Notes: generated from the sequence alone by a model not told the origin. DNA of 17,567 nt from CAYRSS01 sp964426945 (GCA_964426945.1 CAYRSS010000070.1:1-17567); one strand, 5' to 3'; counted from the first letter of the stretch, positions 7,684 through 16,446 are shown. Translations and numbers: made by a program.

Positions 7684-9240
7684 CTAGAGCTGTTCTGTCA
7701 CGCTCTTGGCCTGCATGAACAGCGGCAGGTAGTCGCGACCGCCGGCCTTTGAATCCGTACCCGACATGTTGAACCCGCCGAACGGCTGCACGTCCACGAG
7801 CGCGCCGGTGCACTTGCGATTGAAATAGAGATTGCCGACGTGGAACTCGTGTCGCGCCCGCTCAAGGCGCAGCCGGTCCCGCGAATACAGCGCGCCGGTC
7901 AGGCCATACTCCGTGCCGTTCGCTACCGCCAGCCCCTCGTCGAACGACTTCACGCGAATGACCGCGAGCACCGGCCCGAAGATCTCCTCCTGCGCGATGC
8001 GGCTCTGCGGGGTGACGTCGTCGACGATGGTGGGGGCGATGAAATGCCCCCCCCTGGGCACCGTGGCGGCCCGGCCCCCGGCTACCAGTCGGCCTTCGCG
8101 ACTGCCGATCTCGATGTATTCACTGATCTTGGCGAACGCCTTGGCGTCGATCACGGCCCCCATGTCGAAATCTTCGGTGCCGACCGTGTCGCCAATCGTG
8201 AGCCGGCGTGTCGCGCCGATGACGCGTTCCATCAAGTTCGCATGCACCGCCTCATGCACGATCAGGCGGCTGCACGCGGAACACTTCTGTCCCTGGAACC
8301 CGAAGGCGGACGCGACCACGCCACCGGCCGCGGCATCAAGGTCGGCAGTCTCATCGACCAGGATACAATCCTTGCCGCCCATCTCCAGCACGGTGCGCTT
8401 CAGCCAGATCTGGCCGGGATGCACCTTTGCGGCCTTCTCGAAGATGCCGAGTCCCACGTCGCGCGAGCCGGTGAACGAAATGAACCGCGTCTTTGGATGC
8501 GAGACCATGGTGTCGCCGACGGTCCCGCCCGGGCCGGGCACGAAATTGAGCGCCCAGCGCGGCAGTCCCGCTTCATGCAGGATCTCGACCAGCTTCGCCG
8601 CGATGACCGGCGAAGTACTCGCCGGCTTGAGTACGACCGTGTTGCCGGTGACGAGCGCCGCGGTGGTCATGCCGGTGCAGATGGCGAGCGGGAAGTTCCA
8701 AGGCGGGATCACCACGCCGACGCCCAGCGGAATGTAGCGGATCTCGTTCTCTTCACCGGGGTAGGGCGTGACCGGATGCGCGCCCTTGAGGCGCATCATC
8801 TCGCGCCCGTAGAACTCCATGAAGTCGATCGCCTCGCACGTGTCGGCGTAGGCCTCGATCCAGGTCTTGCTGACTTCGTAGCACATCCACGCGGACAGTT
8901 CATAAACCCGCCGGCGCATGATTGCAGCGGCTTTGATGAGGATTCGTGCCCGCGCGTCGGGATCCCATCGACTCCACTCGCGGAACCGCTCGGCCGCGGC
9001 ATTAACCGCGCGATCGGCCAGCGCCGCGTCGGCCATCGCCACCTCGCCGACCAGTCGGGAAGGGTCTGCGGGACTCGTGGATTTGAAGGTCGGCCCGGGC
9101 GTGACGGGGCTGCCGTCGATCCACAGAGGGTAGCTGCGTCCTAACTCGCCCCGGACCTGTTTCAGTGCGGCGAGCATCTGCTCGCGCGGCCCGGGCGTGT
9201 TGAAGTCGACGTACGATTCGGGCGCGAATGGGGGGAGCAT
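7684..9240 (-). CDS. pruA: 1-pyrroline-5-carboxylate (L-glutamate gamma-semialdehyde) dehydrogenase
   Basis: NAD-dependent cytoplasmic enzyme that oxidises glutamate semialdehyde to glutamate, the second step of proline (and arginine) catabolism. It has 518 residues, the normal size for the monofunctional RocA/PruA form. The N-terminus (PPFAPESYVDFNTP) is typical of that form. Visible aldehyde dehydrogenase motifs are the substrate/cofactor site PPWNFPLAI (179-187), FTGSRDVG (256-263), the general base Glu286 in LEMGGKD, and catalytic Cys320 in GQKCSACSR; the C-terminus has PFGGFNMSGTDSKAGG. The start at 9240 has GAGG about ten bases upstream. No proline dehydrogenase gene is in the window. 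A related aldehyde substrate cannot be fully excluded. Confidence 0.92.
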   Translation of the reverse strand: MLPPFAPESYVDFNTPGPREQMLAALKQVRGELGRSYPLWIDGSPVTPGPTFKSTSPADPSRLVGEVAMADAALADRAVNAAAERFREWSRWDPDARARILIKAAAIMRRRVYELSAWMCYEVSKTWIEAYADTCEAIDFMEFYGREMMRLKGAHPVTPYPGEENEIRYIPLGVGVVIPPWNFPLAICTGMTTAALVTGNTVVLKPASTSPVIAAKLVEILHEAGLPRWALNFVPGPGGTVGDTMVSHPKTRFISFTGSRDVGLGIFEKAAKVHPGQIWLKRTVLEMGGKDCILVDETADLDAAAGGVVASAFGFQGQKCSACSRLIVHEAVHANLMERVIGATRRLTIGDTVGTEDFDMGAVIDAKAFAKISEYIEIGSREGRLVAGGRAATVPRGGHFIAPTIVDDVTPQSRIAQEEIFGPVLAVIRVKSFDEGLAVANGTEYGLTGALYSRDRLRLERARHEFHVGNLYFNRKCTGALVDVQPFGGFNMSGTDSKAGGRDYLPLFMQAKSVTEQL

Positions 9241-9392
9241 GCCTTTGCTGCCTCGGCGAGGGCCCCGTGGAGCGTCGGCGCGTTCGGCACGCGACTCACA
9301 AGCTGACGCCTTGGTCGTCCCTCGATGGCGTTATAACCGAGAGCCGGAGGAATGGCCAAGGCGGCGCGAGCGAAGGCGCCGGGGGGGTCGGG

Positions 9393-10466
9393 CTACTGCG
9401 GAAGGCGGACACCGAGAAAGACCGGATACGCTTCGAGGCCGTTGAGCAACTCCAGCAAGCGCGACAGGTCATCCGCATCGGTCTCGCCGTTGCGATCGAT
9501 GTCCGTCGCGTAGGGCGGCCGGCCCGACTGGCCGGCCAGGCGATCGATCAGGGCGACCACGTCGCCGGCGTCTGCTCCACGATCGGCGTTCACATCACCC
9601 GGCAGGAAGCCGACCCGCAGCCCCGTTCCGCTCGGGCGATGCACGATGGTGGTCCATCCACCCGGTTCGATGCTCCCGGTCAGTTCCACCAGCACGCGCG
9701 GCCCCTCCACGACGATCCGTTGCACCTGCGGGGCAGGACCGCGTGCCGTGTGCTGCACGGTGAAGTCATCCACGCTCAGCCGTTGGGTGTCTCCGGCGAA
9801 AATCAGCTCAAGGCTGGACCAGCCCGCAACATCCGTCCCGTCCGGAGCCCAGGGCTGCCGGGCGTCGATGGCGCCCGCCGGGGGGTAGGAGTCCACGATC
9901 GCCGGTGCATCGGGGAGAACCTCAAGCCAGAGATCCTGAGACCGGACGGGCAGCAGGAGGCCAAGCTGTACGGCGGGAGCATCCGAGGGTGCATGGGGAG
10001 GAAGTGGGGCGGCCCCGTGCCAGACGGCCCGAACGCGATATACGCCCGGAACGTCGGGTGCAGCCATCGTCCCGCGAATCAGGGAAATCGTCTGGTTGGG
10101 ACTCAAGATGCCGGCAAGCGAATTCCTGTGAAGCGGCGCACCATCCAGCGATATTGCGGACTGTCGGGTCGCGTTCCCATGGATCGAGGGGTCGAGTCCG
10201 CTCGCCGCAGAGGCTGCGCGAGGCGCGTTCTCTCGGTGGAGCTCGATTTCCAGCCGGCCGAGGATTGGGTAACTGGCGGGCGGAGCGGTGAATGCGGCGG
10301 ATACGGCGTAGCCGAAGGGTGTGCCGGGCGGGACGGTCAGCGAGGACAGACCCGCAGAGTGAACCCGGATCGAGACTTCGGCGGCCGCGGCCAGGGGCGC
10401 CGCGGCGAGGAAGCCAATCAGGATGAGTCTTGCTGACGTCACGGGAGCGTGCCTCGCGTGGTCCAT
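9393..10466 (-). CDS. Secreted protein with C-terminal type I dockerin domain
   Basis: A 357-residue protein of unknown function. The chosen ATG (10466) puts a signal peptide at the N-terminus: a short basic stretch, hydrophobic ARLILIGFLAAAPLAAAA (12-29), and probable cleavage before EVSIRV. The frame is open to 10562, but this would bury the signal peptide. The middle (about 30-285) is beta-rich in composition with no motif I recognise. Residues about 288-343 form a dockerin: two EF-hand-like calcium loops, GDVNADRGADAGDV and TDIDRNGETDADDL, each followed by a leucine-rich helix. Dockerin-tailed secreted proteins are common in Planctomycetota without classic cellulosomes. It lies 152 bases upstream of pruA on the same strand and diverges from the ubiB-like gene. 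No clear Shine-Dalgarno. Confidence 0.8.
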   Translation of the reverse strand: MDHARHAPVTSARLILIGFLAAAPLAAAAEVSIRVHSAGLSSLTVPPGTPFGYAVSAAFTAPPASYPILGRLEIELHRENAPRAASAASGLDPSIHGNATRQSAISLDGAPLHRNSLAGILSPNQTISLIRGTMAAPDVPGVYRVRAVWHGAAPLPPHAPSDAPAVQLGLLLPVRSQDLWLEVLPDAPAIVDSYPPAGAIDARQPWAPDGTDVAGWSSLELIFAGDTQRLSVDDFTVQHTARGPAPQVQRIVVEGPRVLVELTGSIEPGGWTTIVHRPSGTGLRVGFLPGDVNADRGADAGDVVALIDRLAGQSGRPPYATDIDRNGETDADDLSRLLELLNGLEAYPVFLGVRLPQ

Positions 10467-10761
10467 TCGGAGGCGGCTCGTCCCGAGAGCCGCCCGAATG
10501 ACTATCGGAACGAGTCGGCTTCGCTCGCAGCAACCCGCAACGGGGGTCCAAGTGGTCCCCAAAGCGGGCCAAGGCCAGCCTAAGCGTAATCCACTAGCGC
10601 CTCTTGGGCAAGCTGCCCCGACACCTCACGTCCCATAACCGCAGCACCCGATGGAGGTTGCGCGGTTGTCCAGAGTTGCATCGTCCCGCGATGCCCCTCG
10701 CGGTCGACGGTCCGGCCGGCGTGGTTTGACGAACGGCGGACTGGCGGTGACCCTAGGGCTG
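10467..10761. other. Divergent intergenic region between dockerin and UbiB-like genes
   Basis: 295 bases that must hold promoters for both flanking genes. An open frame extends the UbiB-like protein upstream to 10651, but the extra 37 residues are arginine-rich and low in similarity to family N-termini, so they are treated as non-coding. No convincing -35/-10 pair, operator or terminator was recognised. Confidence 0.5.
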
Positions 10762-12465
10762 ATGAACCCGTGGCACCTCACACGCAGCGTTCGAACGCTG
10801 AACCGGCTGAGGCACATTGCCGTCGTCCTGACGCAGCAGGGGTTCGGCCACATTGTTGCGCGGATCGATCTCGCCCGTTTCCTCCCGGTCTGGATGCTTC
10901 ACCGCAAGGGGGCGCCCAGGCCCGCGGCCCAGGTCGAGTCCATCGGCCAGCGGCTCCGCAGTGTGGCCTGCGAGCTGGGCCCCACGTTCGTCAAGCTGGG
11001 CCAGATGCTTTCGACGCGCCCCGATCTGCTGCCCGACGAAATCCTTGCGGAGTTGCGATCGCTTCAGGACGAGGTGGCGCCGTTCGAGAGTGAACTGGCG
11101 CGCGACGTCATTGAGGCGGACCTTGGCCGTTCCATCTCCGAGTGCTTCAAAGACTTCGGAGATCGACCGATCGCGAGCGGTTCGATCGGCCAGGTGTACC
11201 GCGCTACGCTCCTCGACGACCGCGAGGTGGTGGTCAAAGTGCGTCGACCCGGCATCGAGTCAACCGTGGAGCAGGATCTGCAACTGCTCCAGTGGTTGGC
11301 GGAATCGGTCGAGCGCGTGATTCCGGAACTCGCCATTTATCGCCCCGTCATCATCGTCCAGGAGTTCGAGCAGGTGCTCGAGCGCGAAATGGACTTCGTG
11401 CACGAGGCCTCCGCGACCGCGCGGATCGGCGAAGCCTTCGCCGGAAACCCAGGGCTCCGAGTGCCTGGCGTGATATGGGAATTCACGTCGTCGCGCGTGC
11501 TGACGCTTGAGGCGATCTCCGGTTCCAACGTGGAGAGCTTCCTCGGTCCGGCCGACGGAACCGGCCAATCGATCGACCGGCCGCTGATCGCGCGGCGGCT
11601 GGTCAACGCCACGTTGGATCAGATCTTCGAAATCGGGCAGTTTCATGCGGATCCACACCCCGGCAACATCCTCATCGAGCCGCCGGCAACGGTGGGGCTG
11701 ATCGACTTCGGTCAGACGGGGACCATCACGCCCGAAGTGATGACGCAGCTGGTCATCGGCGTGTATGCGGCCGTGAATCGCGAGGTCGAAGTGCTGATTG
11801 ACGTCCTGTCAGACCTCGGGGCGGTCGGCACACGGACGGATCGCCGCGAGCTGGGCCGTTCGCTGCGGACGCTGCTCGACAAGTACCACGGACTGCCACT
11901 GCGCTACTTGGAAGTCACCAGAATCCTCGCCGAGTTGGCGGATGTGATTCGCCGCCACGACGTCTACCTGCCCCGCGAAGTCATCGTGCTGATCAAGGCG
12001 CTCGGCATGGTCGTGTCTCTCGCCTCGCGGCTCGATCCGCAGATGGACGTGCTCGCGCTGCTGCGCCCGCGCCTTCGCAAGTCGCTGCGCGAGCGGTTTT
12101 CTGCGCCGCGCATGGCGCGGGCGTCGGTCGTCGCGGGCTGGCATTTGTTCAGCGCGCTGCGACACCTCCCGGCCAACTTGCGCGAAGGAATGCGCCGGCT
12201 CGGGACGGGGTCGTGGGAGCTGAACGTCCGACACGAGAACATTGATCGCCTCAGCAGTGAGCTCGATCGGTCGAGCAATCGCCTGTCCTTCGCGGTCGTA
12301 ATCGCGGCCATCATCGTGGGCAGTTCCGTGGTGATCAGTGCGGACAGCACGCTTCAGATCTTTGATATCGAGGTTCGATACCTGGGGATCGTGGGCTACG
12401 TCGTCGCCGGCGTCCTGGGCCTCGGATTAAGCTGGGCCATCTTCCGCAGTGGCCGGTTGCATTGA
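10762..12465 (+). CDS. ABC1/UbiB/AarF-family atypical protein kinase
   Basis: Membrane-associated atypical kinase/ATPase. From ATG 10762 it has 567 residues. The family-specific KxGQ motif (KLGQMLSTRPDLLP, from about residue 78), the alanine-rich-type nucleotide loop ASGSIGQVYRA (about 138-148), the lysine of VVVKVRRPG (about 159), the catalytic block HADPHPGNILI (about 295) and the metal-binding DFG (about 315) are all intact. Two C-terminal hydrophobic helices (SFAVVIAAIIVGSSVVISA and YLGIVGYVVAGVLGLGLSWA) form the usual membrane anchor. UbiB proteins support ubiquinone or other isoprenoid-quinone/lipid metabolism; the exact substrate here is unknown. The alternative start at 10651 is less likely because family N-termini begin near MNPWHLTRSVRTLNRLRHI. 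Monocistronic as far as seen, with the HDOD gene 259 bases downstream. Confidence 0.9.
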   Translation: MNPWHLTRSVRTLNRLRHIAVVLTQQGFGHIVARIDLARFLPVWMLHRKGAPRPAAQVESIGQRLRSVACELGPTFVKLGQMLSTRPDLLPDEILAELRSLQDEVAPFESELARDVIEADLGRSISECFKDFGDRPIASGSIGQVYRATLLDDREVVVKVRRPGIESTVEQDLQLLQWLAESVERVIPELAIYRPVIIVQEFEQVLEREMDFVHEASATARIGEAFAGNPGLRVPGVIWEFTSSRVLTLEAISGSNVESFLGPADGTGQSIDRPLIARRLVNATLDQIFEIGQFHADPHPGNILIEPPATVGLIDFGQTGTITPEVMTQLVIGVYAAVNREVEVLIDVLSDLGAVGTRTDRRELGRSLRTLLDKYHGLPLRYLEVTRILAELADVIRRHDVYLPREVIVLIKALGMVVSLASRLDPQMDVLALLRPRLRKSLRERFSAPRMARASVVAGWHLFSALRHLPANLREGMRRLGTGSWELNVRHENIDRLSSELDRSSNRLSFAVVIAAIIVGSSVVISADSTLQIFDIEVRYLGIVGYVVAGVLGLGLSWAIFRSGRLH

Positions 12466-12724
12466 GCACGTCCTCGCCGGGGTCCGAAAACGTCCAAGCA
12501 GGAAGCCCGGCGGCGGGCGGGTGTTGGATTACTGAACAACTCCGGGCGAACACCTCATATCTTAATGTGCAGCCCTGCACGAGCCCTCGCCGAGAGTATT
12601 AGCGGGGCGGCCGCAGAACCGCGGCCGGCCCGACGCGTGTCGGCAGTAAGCCGCCACGCCAAGCCCCACCGATCAACGGGGCTCGCCAGCGCGTGACCGG
12701 CCGCCTCGGCGGCGAGGTGCACTC
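12466..12724 (+). other. Intergenic leader with three short hairpins before the HDOD gene
   Basis: No gene seen. Three perfect stems follow one another: GGCCGC/GCGGCC (12609-12626), CGAC/GTCG with a GCGT loop (12631-12642) and AGCCCC/GGGGCT (12662-12683). None is followed by a T-tract, so a standard terminator for the upstream kinase gene is not evident. They could be a structured 5' leader of the HDOD transcript or chance in GC-rich DNA. A known riboswitch consensus was not recognised. Confidence 0.35.
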
Positions 12725-13666
12725 GTGCCGCATCCCGTATTTCACCGCCTGCAGCAGGCGGGCAAGCTGCCCTCCCCGGTCGGGGTCGTTCTGGAGATCT
12801 TGCGCCTCGCGGATGCCCCGGACGCCTCGGTGGCCGAGCTTGCGGAGGTCGTTCAGCGCGATCCGGCGCTGTCCGGCCGGCTGCTGCAAGCGGTCAACTC
12901 CGCTTTCACCGGCGTGCCACGCCGGGTGGCGTCCGTGACTCGCGCGGCCGCCATGCTCGGCGTCGTGGGTGTCAAAACGCTGTCGCTGGGTTTCTCGCTG
13001 GTCGACCGCAACCGGGTCGGTCCCTGTCAGAATTTCGACTACCTCGGCTACTGGTCACGGTGCATGGGGCGCGCCGCAGCCATGATGCACCTGGCCCGCC
13101 GGACCGGCGGTATCGCCGCGGACGAAGCGTTCTCAGTCGGCATGCTCTCACGCGTGGGCCAGATCGGGCTCGCAACGGCGTTTCCTGATTCGTACGGGAG
13201 CACCCTCGAACTCGCACAAAGTGACGCCAGCGAGCCGCTCGCGAAATTCGAAGCCGACCTCTATGACATCACCCATGTCCAACTGACGGCGGAGATGCTG
13301 CGCGACTGGACGCTGCCTGATATCTTCGTGGAAGCCATCCTGATACAGGACGCGCCCGAGCGCGACAGCGAAGTCGCTGAGCCGCGCGTGGCGCTGTGCG
13401 CGCGTCTGCTCCGCCTGGCCGATCTGCTGGCTGAAGTTCTGCAGCGCCAGGACGCCACGTCGGAGGAGGCGTCGGCCGTTCTGCGAGCGGGCATGCCCTT
13501 TGACATTGACCCCGGTATGATGCAGATCATCTTCGACGCGATTGGATCGACATGGCAGTCGATGTGCGGCGTCTTTCAGCTCGAATCTCGGAATGTCCTC
13601 TCGCTGGCCGAGATCTACGCCAGGGCGGCTGAACGTCGCCGGTTGATGGCGTCAGCGAGAGTATGA
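12725..13666 (+). CDS. HDOD domain-containing protein
   Basis: A 313-residue protein starting at GTG (12725), supported by GAGGTG five bases upstream (12714-12719). The HDOD domain covers about residues 10-205: LPSPVGVVLEILRLADAPDA, VQRDPALSGRLLQAVNSAF and VTRAAAMLGVVGVKTLSLGF are typical of this HD-related, usually metal-lacking output domain of bacterial signalling proteins. The C-terminal part (about 210-313) is helical without a recognised domain. HDOD proteins often act with chemotaxis, cyclic-di-GMP or two-component systems. Here the gene converges, with only 17 bases between stops, on a PilZ-receiver-Hpt protein, which supports a signalling role. Partners and ligand are unknown. Confidence 0.85.
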   Translation: MPHPVFHRLQQAGKLPSPVGVVLEILRLADAPDASVAELAEVVQRDPALSGRLLQAVNSAFTGVPRRVASVTRAAAMLGVVGVKTLSLGFSLVDRNRVGPCQNFDYLGYWSRCMGRAAAMMHLARRTGGIAADEAFSVGMLSRVGQIGLATAFPDSYGSTLELAQSDASEPLAKFEADLYDITHVQLTAEMLRDWTLPDIFVEAILIQDAPERDSEVAEPRVALCARLLRLADLLAEVLQRQDATSEEASAVLRAGMPFDIDPGMMQIIFDAIGSTWQSMCGVFQLESRNVLSLAEIYARAAERRRLMASARV

Positions 13667-13683
13667 TCAGCCCAGCTGCCGGT

Positions 13684-14790
13684 TCAGGTTTCCGTGGCAC
13701 CGCCCTTGGCGAGCCGGCACCACTTCACCAATTCGTCCATCTTCGCGGTCAGCACGGCCGTATCGGCGCCGGTTGCCGCTGCGGTCTCAAGCTGCGCAGC
13801 TGACTCGGAGATCGGATCGAAGCCGTAGCTCCCGCCCTCTCCCTTGAGCGATCGGGCCACCAGCTCGACCTTGCTCCAGTCCGCGGCGATTGCCGCCTCC
13901 TCGATGGCCTTGACCTTGGCCGGGAGCGTTTTCAGGAATGCGCTGATGAGGTCACGCAGGCTCGGGTCGTCGTGAAAAGAGCTGATGAGCGGCTCTGCCT
14001 TGCGCCGGCTGATGACAGCGGCAAGCTTGTCCACGGTGACCGGCTTGGCGATGTAATCATCGAAACCCGCCTCGAAACACTGGTTCCTGATCTCGGGCGA
14101 GGTATTGGCCGTCAAGGCGACAACCACCCCCCGGAAGCCGCGTCTGCGCAGCTCGCGAATGGCGGTCAGGCCGTCCATCTCCGGCATAGCAAGGTCGAGC
14201 AGGACGACATCGAATCGACCTGAAGTCGCTAAGTCGAGTGCCCCTTTGCCGTCCGCGACAGATTCGACCTCGGCGTTGAGTCGAGCGAGGTAGGTCTGGG
14301 CCAGCTTGACGATCAACGGATCATCGTCGGCCAGCAACACCCTCAGCCTGACGGCGCTGGAGCTGAACTCGCCCGGTTGAATAGGCGAATCGAACTTGAC
14401 CCCGACGTCGTGAATCTGGCTGGTGACGTACACGCAACGACTGACCCGGCCACGGACGTCGGTCCAGGTTCCGTGCAGGCTGATGAGCTGAATGATGCAT
14501 CGCGTGCCAACATGCACGTAGCCCCCGTGCAGAAACGAAACGCCGGAGGCACTCAGGTCACGGGTGGGCACCTGGAACGTCGTCGCGCTGCCATCGCCCG
14601 GCTGCTGCATGTGGAGCAGGCAGCCCTTCTGGCGATAGGAGAAGCGCTCCGGCCGGGACGAATCGCGGCCCTCCTCCGCCGTCTGGGCGTCCAGCTTGTC
14701 GAGAATCGCTGCGAGGTCGTCGTCCGAAACGCGGATCGTGCGGACGGCACGCGTGCTCTGGTGTCGTGGTGAGTCCTTCTGCATGTTCAT
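13684..14790 (-). CDS. PilZ-receiver-Hpt multidomain signalling protein with degenerate Hpt
   Basis: A 368-residue cytoplasmic protein. The N-terminal PilZ domain (about 45-145) retains the cyclic-di-GMP motif: RxxxR (Arg49, Arg53) and DxSxxG (Asp78-Gly83). A receiver domain (about 149-265) has the acidic pair in LLADDDP, phospho-acceptor Asp199 in LLDLAMPEMDG, Thr228 and Lys249 in AKPVTV. The C-terminal 90 residues look like Hpt, with SLKGEGGSYGF matching the xHxLKGxxxxxG motif, but Arg313 stands where the phosphorylatable histidine should be. The open frame runs to 14937, but similarity starts after two close ATGs (14790 and 14784); 14790 is used. The flagellin gene lies upstream on the same strand. 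It may connect cyclic-di-GMP and phosphorylation to motility, by inference. Confidence 0.85.
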   Translation of the reverse strand: MNMQKDSPRHQSTRAVRTIRVSDDDLAAILDKLDAQTAEEGRDSSRPERFSYRQKGCLLHMQQPGDGSATTFQVPTRDLSASGVSFLHGGYVHVGTRCIIQLISLHGTWTDVRGRVSRCVYVTSQIHDVGVKFDSPIQPGEFSSSAVRLRVLLADDDPLIVKLAQTYLARLNAEVESVADGKGALDLATSGRFDVVLLDLAMPEMDGLTAIRELRRRGFRGVVVALTANTSPEIRNQCFEAGFDDYIAKPVTVDKLAAVISRRKAEPLISSFHDDPSLRDLISAFLKTLPAKVKAIEEAAIAADWSKVELVARSLKGEGGSYGFDPISESAAQLETAAATGADTAVLTAKMDELVKWCRLAKGGATET

Positions 14791-14889
14791 CCGTCGCCGG
14801 CCGTAATGCTGTGCCGGCCTCCCCCCGGGTTCAGGTACTGCTTTCAGGGAATATCGACCGGGAGAGGCTGGAGCTTTGCAAGGCGCCCC

Positions 14890-14955
14890 GAAACTGCGAC
14901 GGGCCGGTGGAAGTCCGCCGGCCCGCCGCGTCAGCATTATTCGGACCGCAGTTTC
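14890..14955 (-). terminator. Nested inverted repeat after the flagellin gene (probable terminator or processing structure)
   Basis: An inner hairpin (14900-14925) has an 11-bp GC-rich stem with a single G-U pair and a 4-base loop. An outer 9-bp perfect inverted repeat, GAAACTGCG (14890-14898) and CGCAGTTTC (14947-14955), encloses it. It begins 18 bases after the flagellin stop. No T-tract follows, so it may be a factor-assisted terminator or an mRNA-stabilising 3' structure. It would separate the abundant flagellin transcript from the PilZ-receiver gene. Confidence 0.5.
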
Positions 14956-14973
14956 AGCGATCGCGCCCGTGCA

Positions 14974-16446
14974 TCAGCCCAGCAGCGACAGGATCTGGGC
15001 CGACTGCTGGTTGACCAGGCCCAGAAGCTGGATGCTCGAATTGACGAGCACCGACTGCTGGTTCAGGTTGGCCGTGGCCACGGCGAAGTCCGTGTCGGAG
15101 ATCGAGCTGGCGGCCTGAGACAGCGAACTCTGCTGCGTCTGCAGTGAGCTGATAGCCGTCCCGACCTGGTACCGCTGGAAGCCGCCGAGGCGCCCGCGGA
15201 TGCCGGCCACCTCCGAGATGGCGGATTCGATCGACTCCAGGGCGCCGGTGACGTCGGTGTTCAGCGCTACCGCGCCACCCGAGCGGAGCTGGGCGATCTT
15301 GTCCGTGCCGTTACCGCCGCCGAGCTTGTTGGTCGAGAGCGAGTCGATGCCGATGGTTGCCTTGGTCGATCCGCTGGTGCCGAGCTGGAACGTGGCTCCG
15401 CCCGCGGCCTTGACCGTGAAGCTGGTCGAGCCGGTTCCGCTGGCGGTTCCAAACGCCTCGGTGAGCGTGAAGGAGAGGCTGATACCGCCGCCGCTGAAGT
15501 TCACATCGAGGCCGTCCGTCACGGCCTGCTGGCCGTTGATGGTGATGTCGGCGTCTTCACCGATCTGCTTGGCCGAGTCGACCAGATCGTTCGTGGTACT
15601 CGCATCCGTGGTGGCCGTGCCATAGGCCGCAGTGACCGACCCTCCGGAAAGCACCTCCACGCTGATGAACGCATCGCTGCCATAGGCCGTCGAGCTGAGG
15701 CTGACGTTCGTCGCGGCCTGGATCGCCGAAACGCCCGTCTGGTCCTTGGCGGCGTTGATCTGGCTGACCACCTGAGCCTGGGTGAGCCCGCTGGCCAGGG
15801 TGATCGTGGCCGTGCCGAGCTTGCCGGTGATGTTGATCTCGCTGGTGCCGAAAGTCCGCGAAGTGGACGCACCGGTCATGAAGCCCAGCGTGGCGGAAGC
15901 GGTGCTCGCCGCCGAGTTGCGCGTCACCGTGAGCGTCGTGTCCGACGTGGACGTGCCGCGTGAGTAAATGCGGAGATTGTCCAGGTTCGAGTTAGTCGTG
16001 AATCCCGAGTGTTCGACCCCGAGCGAGCCGTCCAGCAGGCGCTTGCCGTTGAAGGTCGTGGTGCTCACGATGCGATCGATCGCCGCCAGGGCGTCATCGA
16101 TCTGCGTCTGGTTAGCTGCGATTTCGGCGGCCGTGAGGTTACCGCTGCTGGCGGCAGCGGAGGCGAGGCCGTGCACTTCCTGAAGCAGTGTCTGGATTTC
16201 GCCCAGGGCGCCGTCCACGACCGAAAGCACCGAGTCGGTGCGCTGGTTGCTGGACAGGGCGGTACCCACCGACGTCAACTCGCGCTGCAGCGTCGACAGA
16301 GCGATCAAGCCGGCGGGATCATCCTTGCCGGAGTTGATGCGCTTGCCGGTAGACAGCTGGCTGATTGTCGTCGACTGGTTCGTGCTGTTGCGGTTGAGGA
16401 TGCTCAGCAGCTTCAGCGTGTTGGTGTTCGTGATCGTCAATGCCAT
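14974..16446 (-). CDS. fliC: Flagellin
   Basis: Structural subunit of the flagellar filament, exported by the flagellar type III system (no cleaved signal peptide). The 490-residue protein has a conserved N-terminal D0/D1 region (1 to about 140; QLSTGKRINSGKDDPAGLIA at 30-49 is the signature) and a C-terminal D1/D0 region (about 405-490, ending NQQSAQILSLLG). The central part is serine/threonine-rich, variable, and contains a flagellin hook IN-like segment (about 200-245, INITGKLGTATITLASG then LTQAQVVSQINAA). AGGA lies about ten bases before the ATG. The next gene downstream on this strand is the PilZ-receiver protein, behind a strong hairpin. No other flagellar gene is visible. The class is certain; the symbol is given by family. 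Confidence 0.95.
   Translation of the reverse strand: MALTITNTNTLKLLSILNRNSTNQSTTISQLSTGKRINSGKDDPAGLIALSTLQRELTSVGTALSSNQRTDSVLSVVDGALGEIQTLLQEVHGLASAAASSGNLTAAEIAANQTQIDDALAAIDRIVSTTTFNGKRLLDGSLGVEHSGFTTNSNLDNLRIYSRGTSTSDTTLTVTRNSAASTASATLGFMTGASTSRTFGTSEINITGKLGTATITLASGLTQAQVVSQINAAKDQTGVSAIQAATNVSLSSTAYGSDAFISVEVLSGGSVTAAYGTATTDASTTNDLVDSAKQIGEDADITINGQQAVTDGLDVNFSGGGISLSFTLTEAFGTASGTGSTSFTVKAAGGATFQLGTSGSTKATIGIDSLSTNKLGGGNGTDKIAQLRSGGAVALNTDVTGALESIESAISEVAGIRGRLGGFQRYQVGTAISSLQTQQSSLSQAASSISDTDFAVATANLNQQSVLVNSSIQLLGLVNQQSAQILSLLG

Noticed and set aside
9363..9380. Hairpin GGCGC/GCGCC as a terminator of the dockerin gene
   Set aside because: A 5-bp stem with an 8-base loop and no T-tract; expected by chance at this GC content.
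10651..10761. N-terminal extension of the UbiB-like kinase
   Set aside because: 37 arginine-rich residues without family similarity and with no Shine-Dalgarno at 10651.
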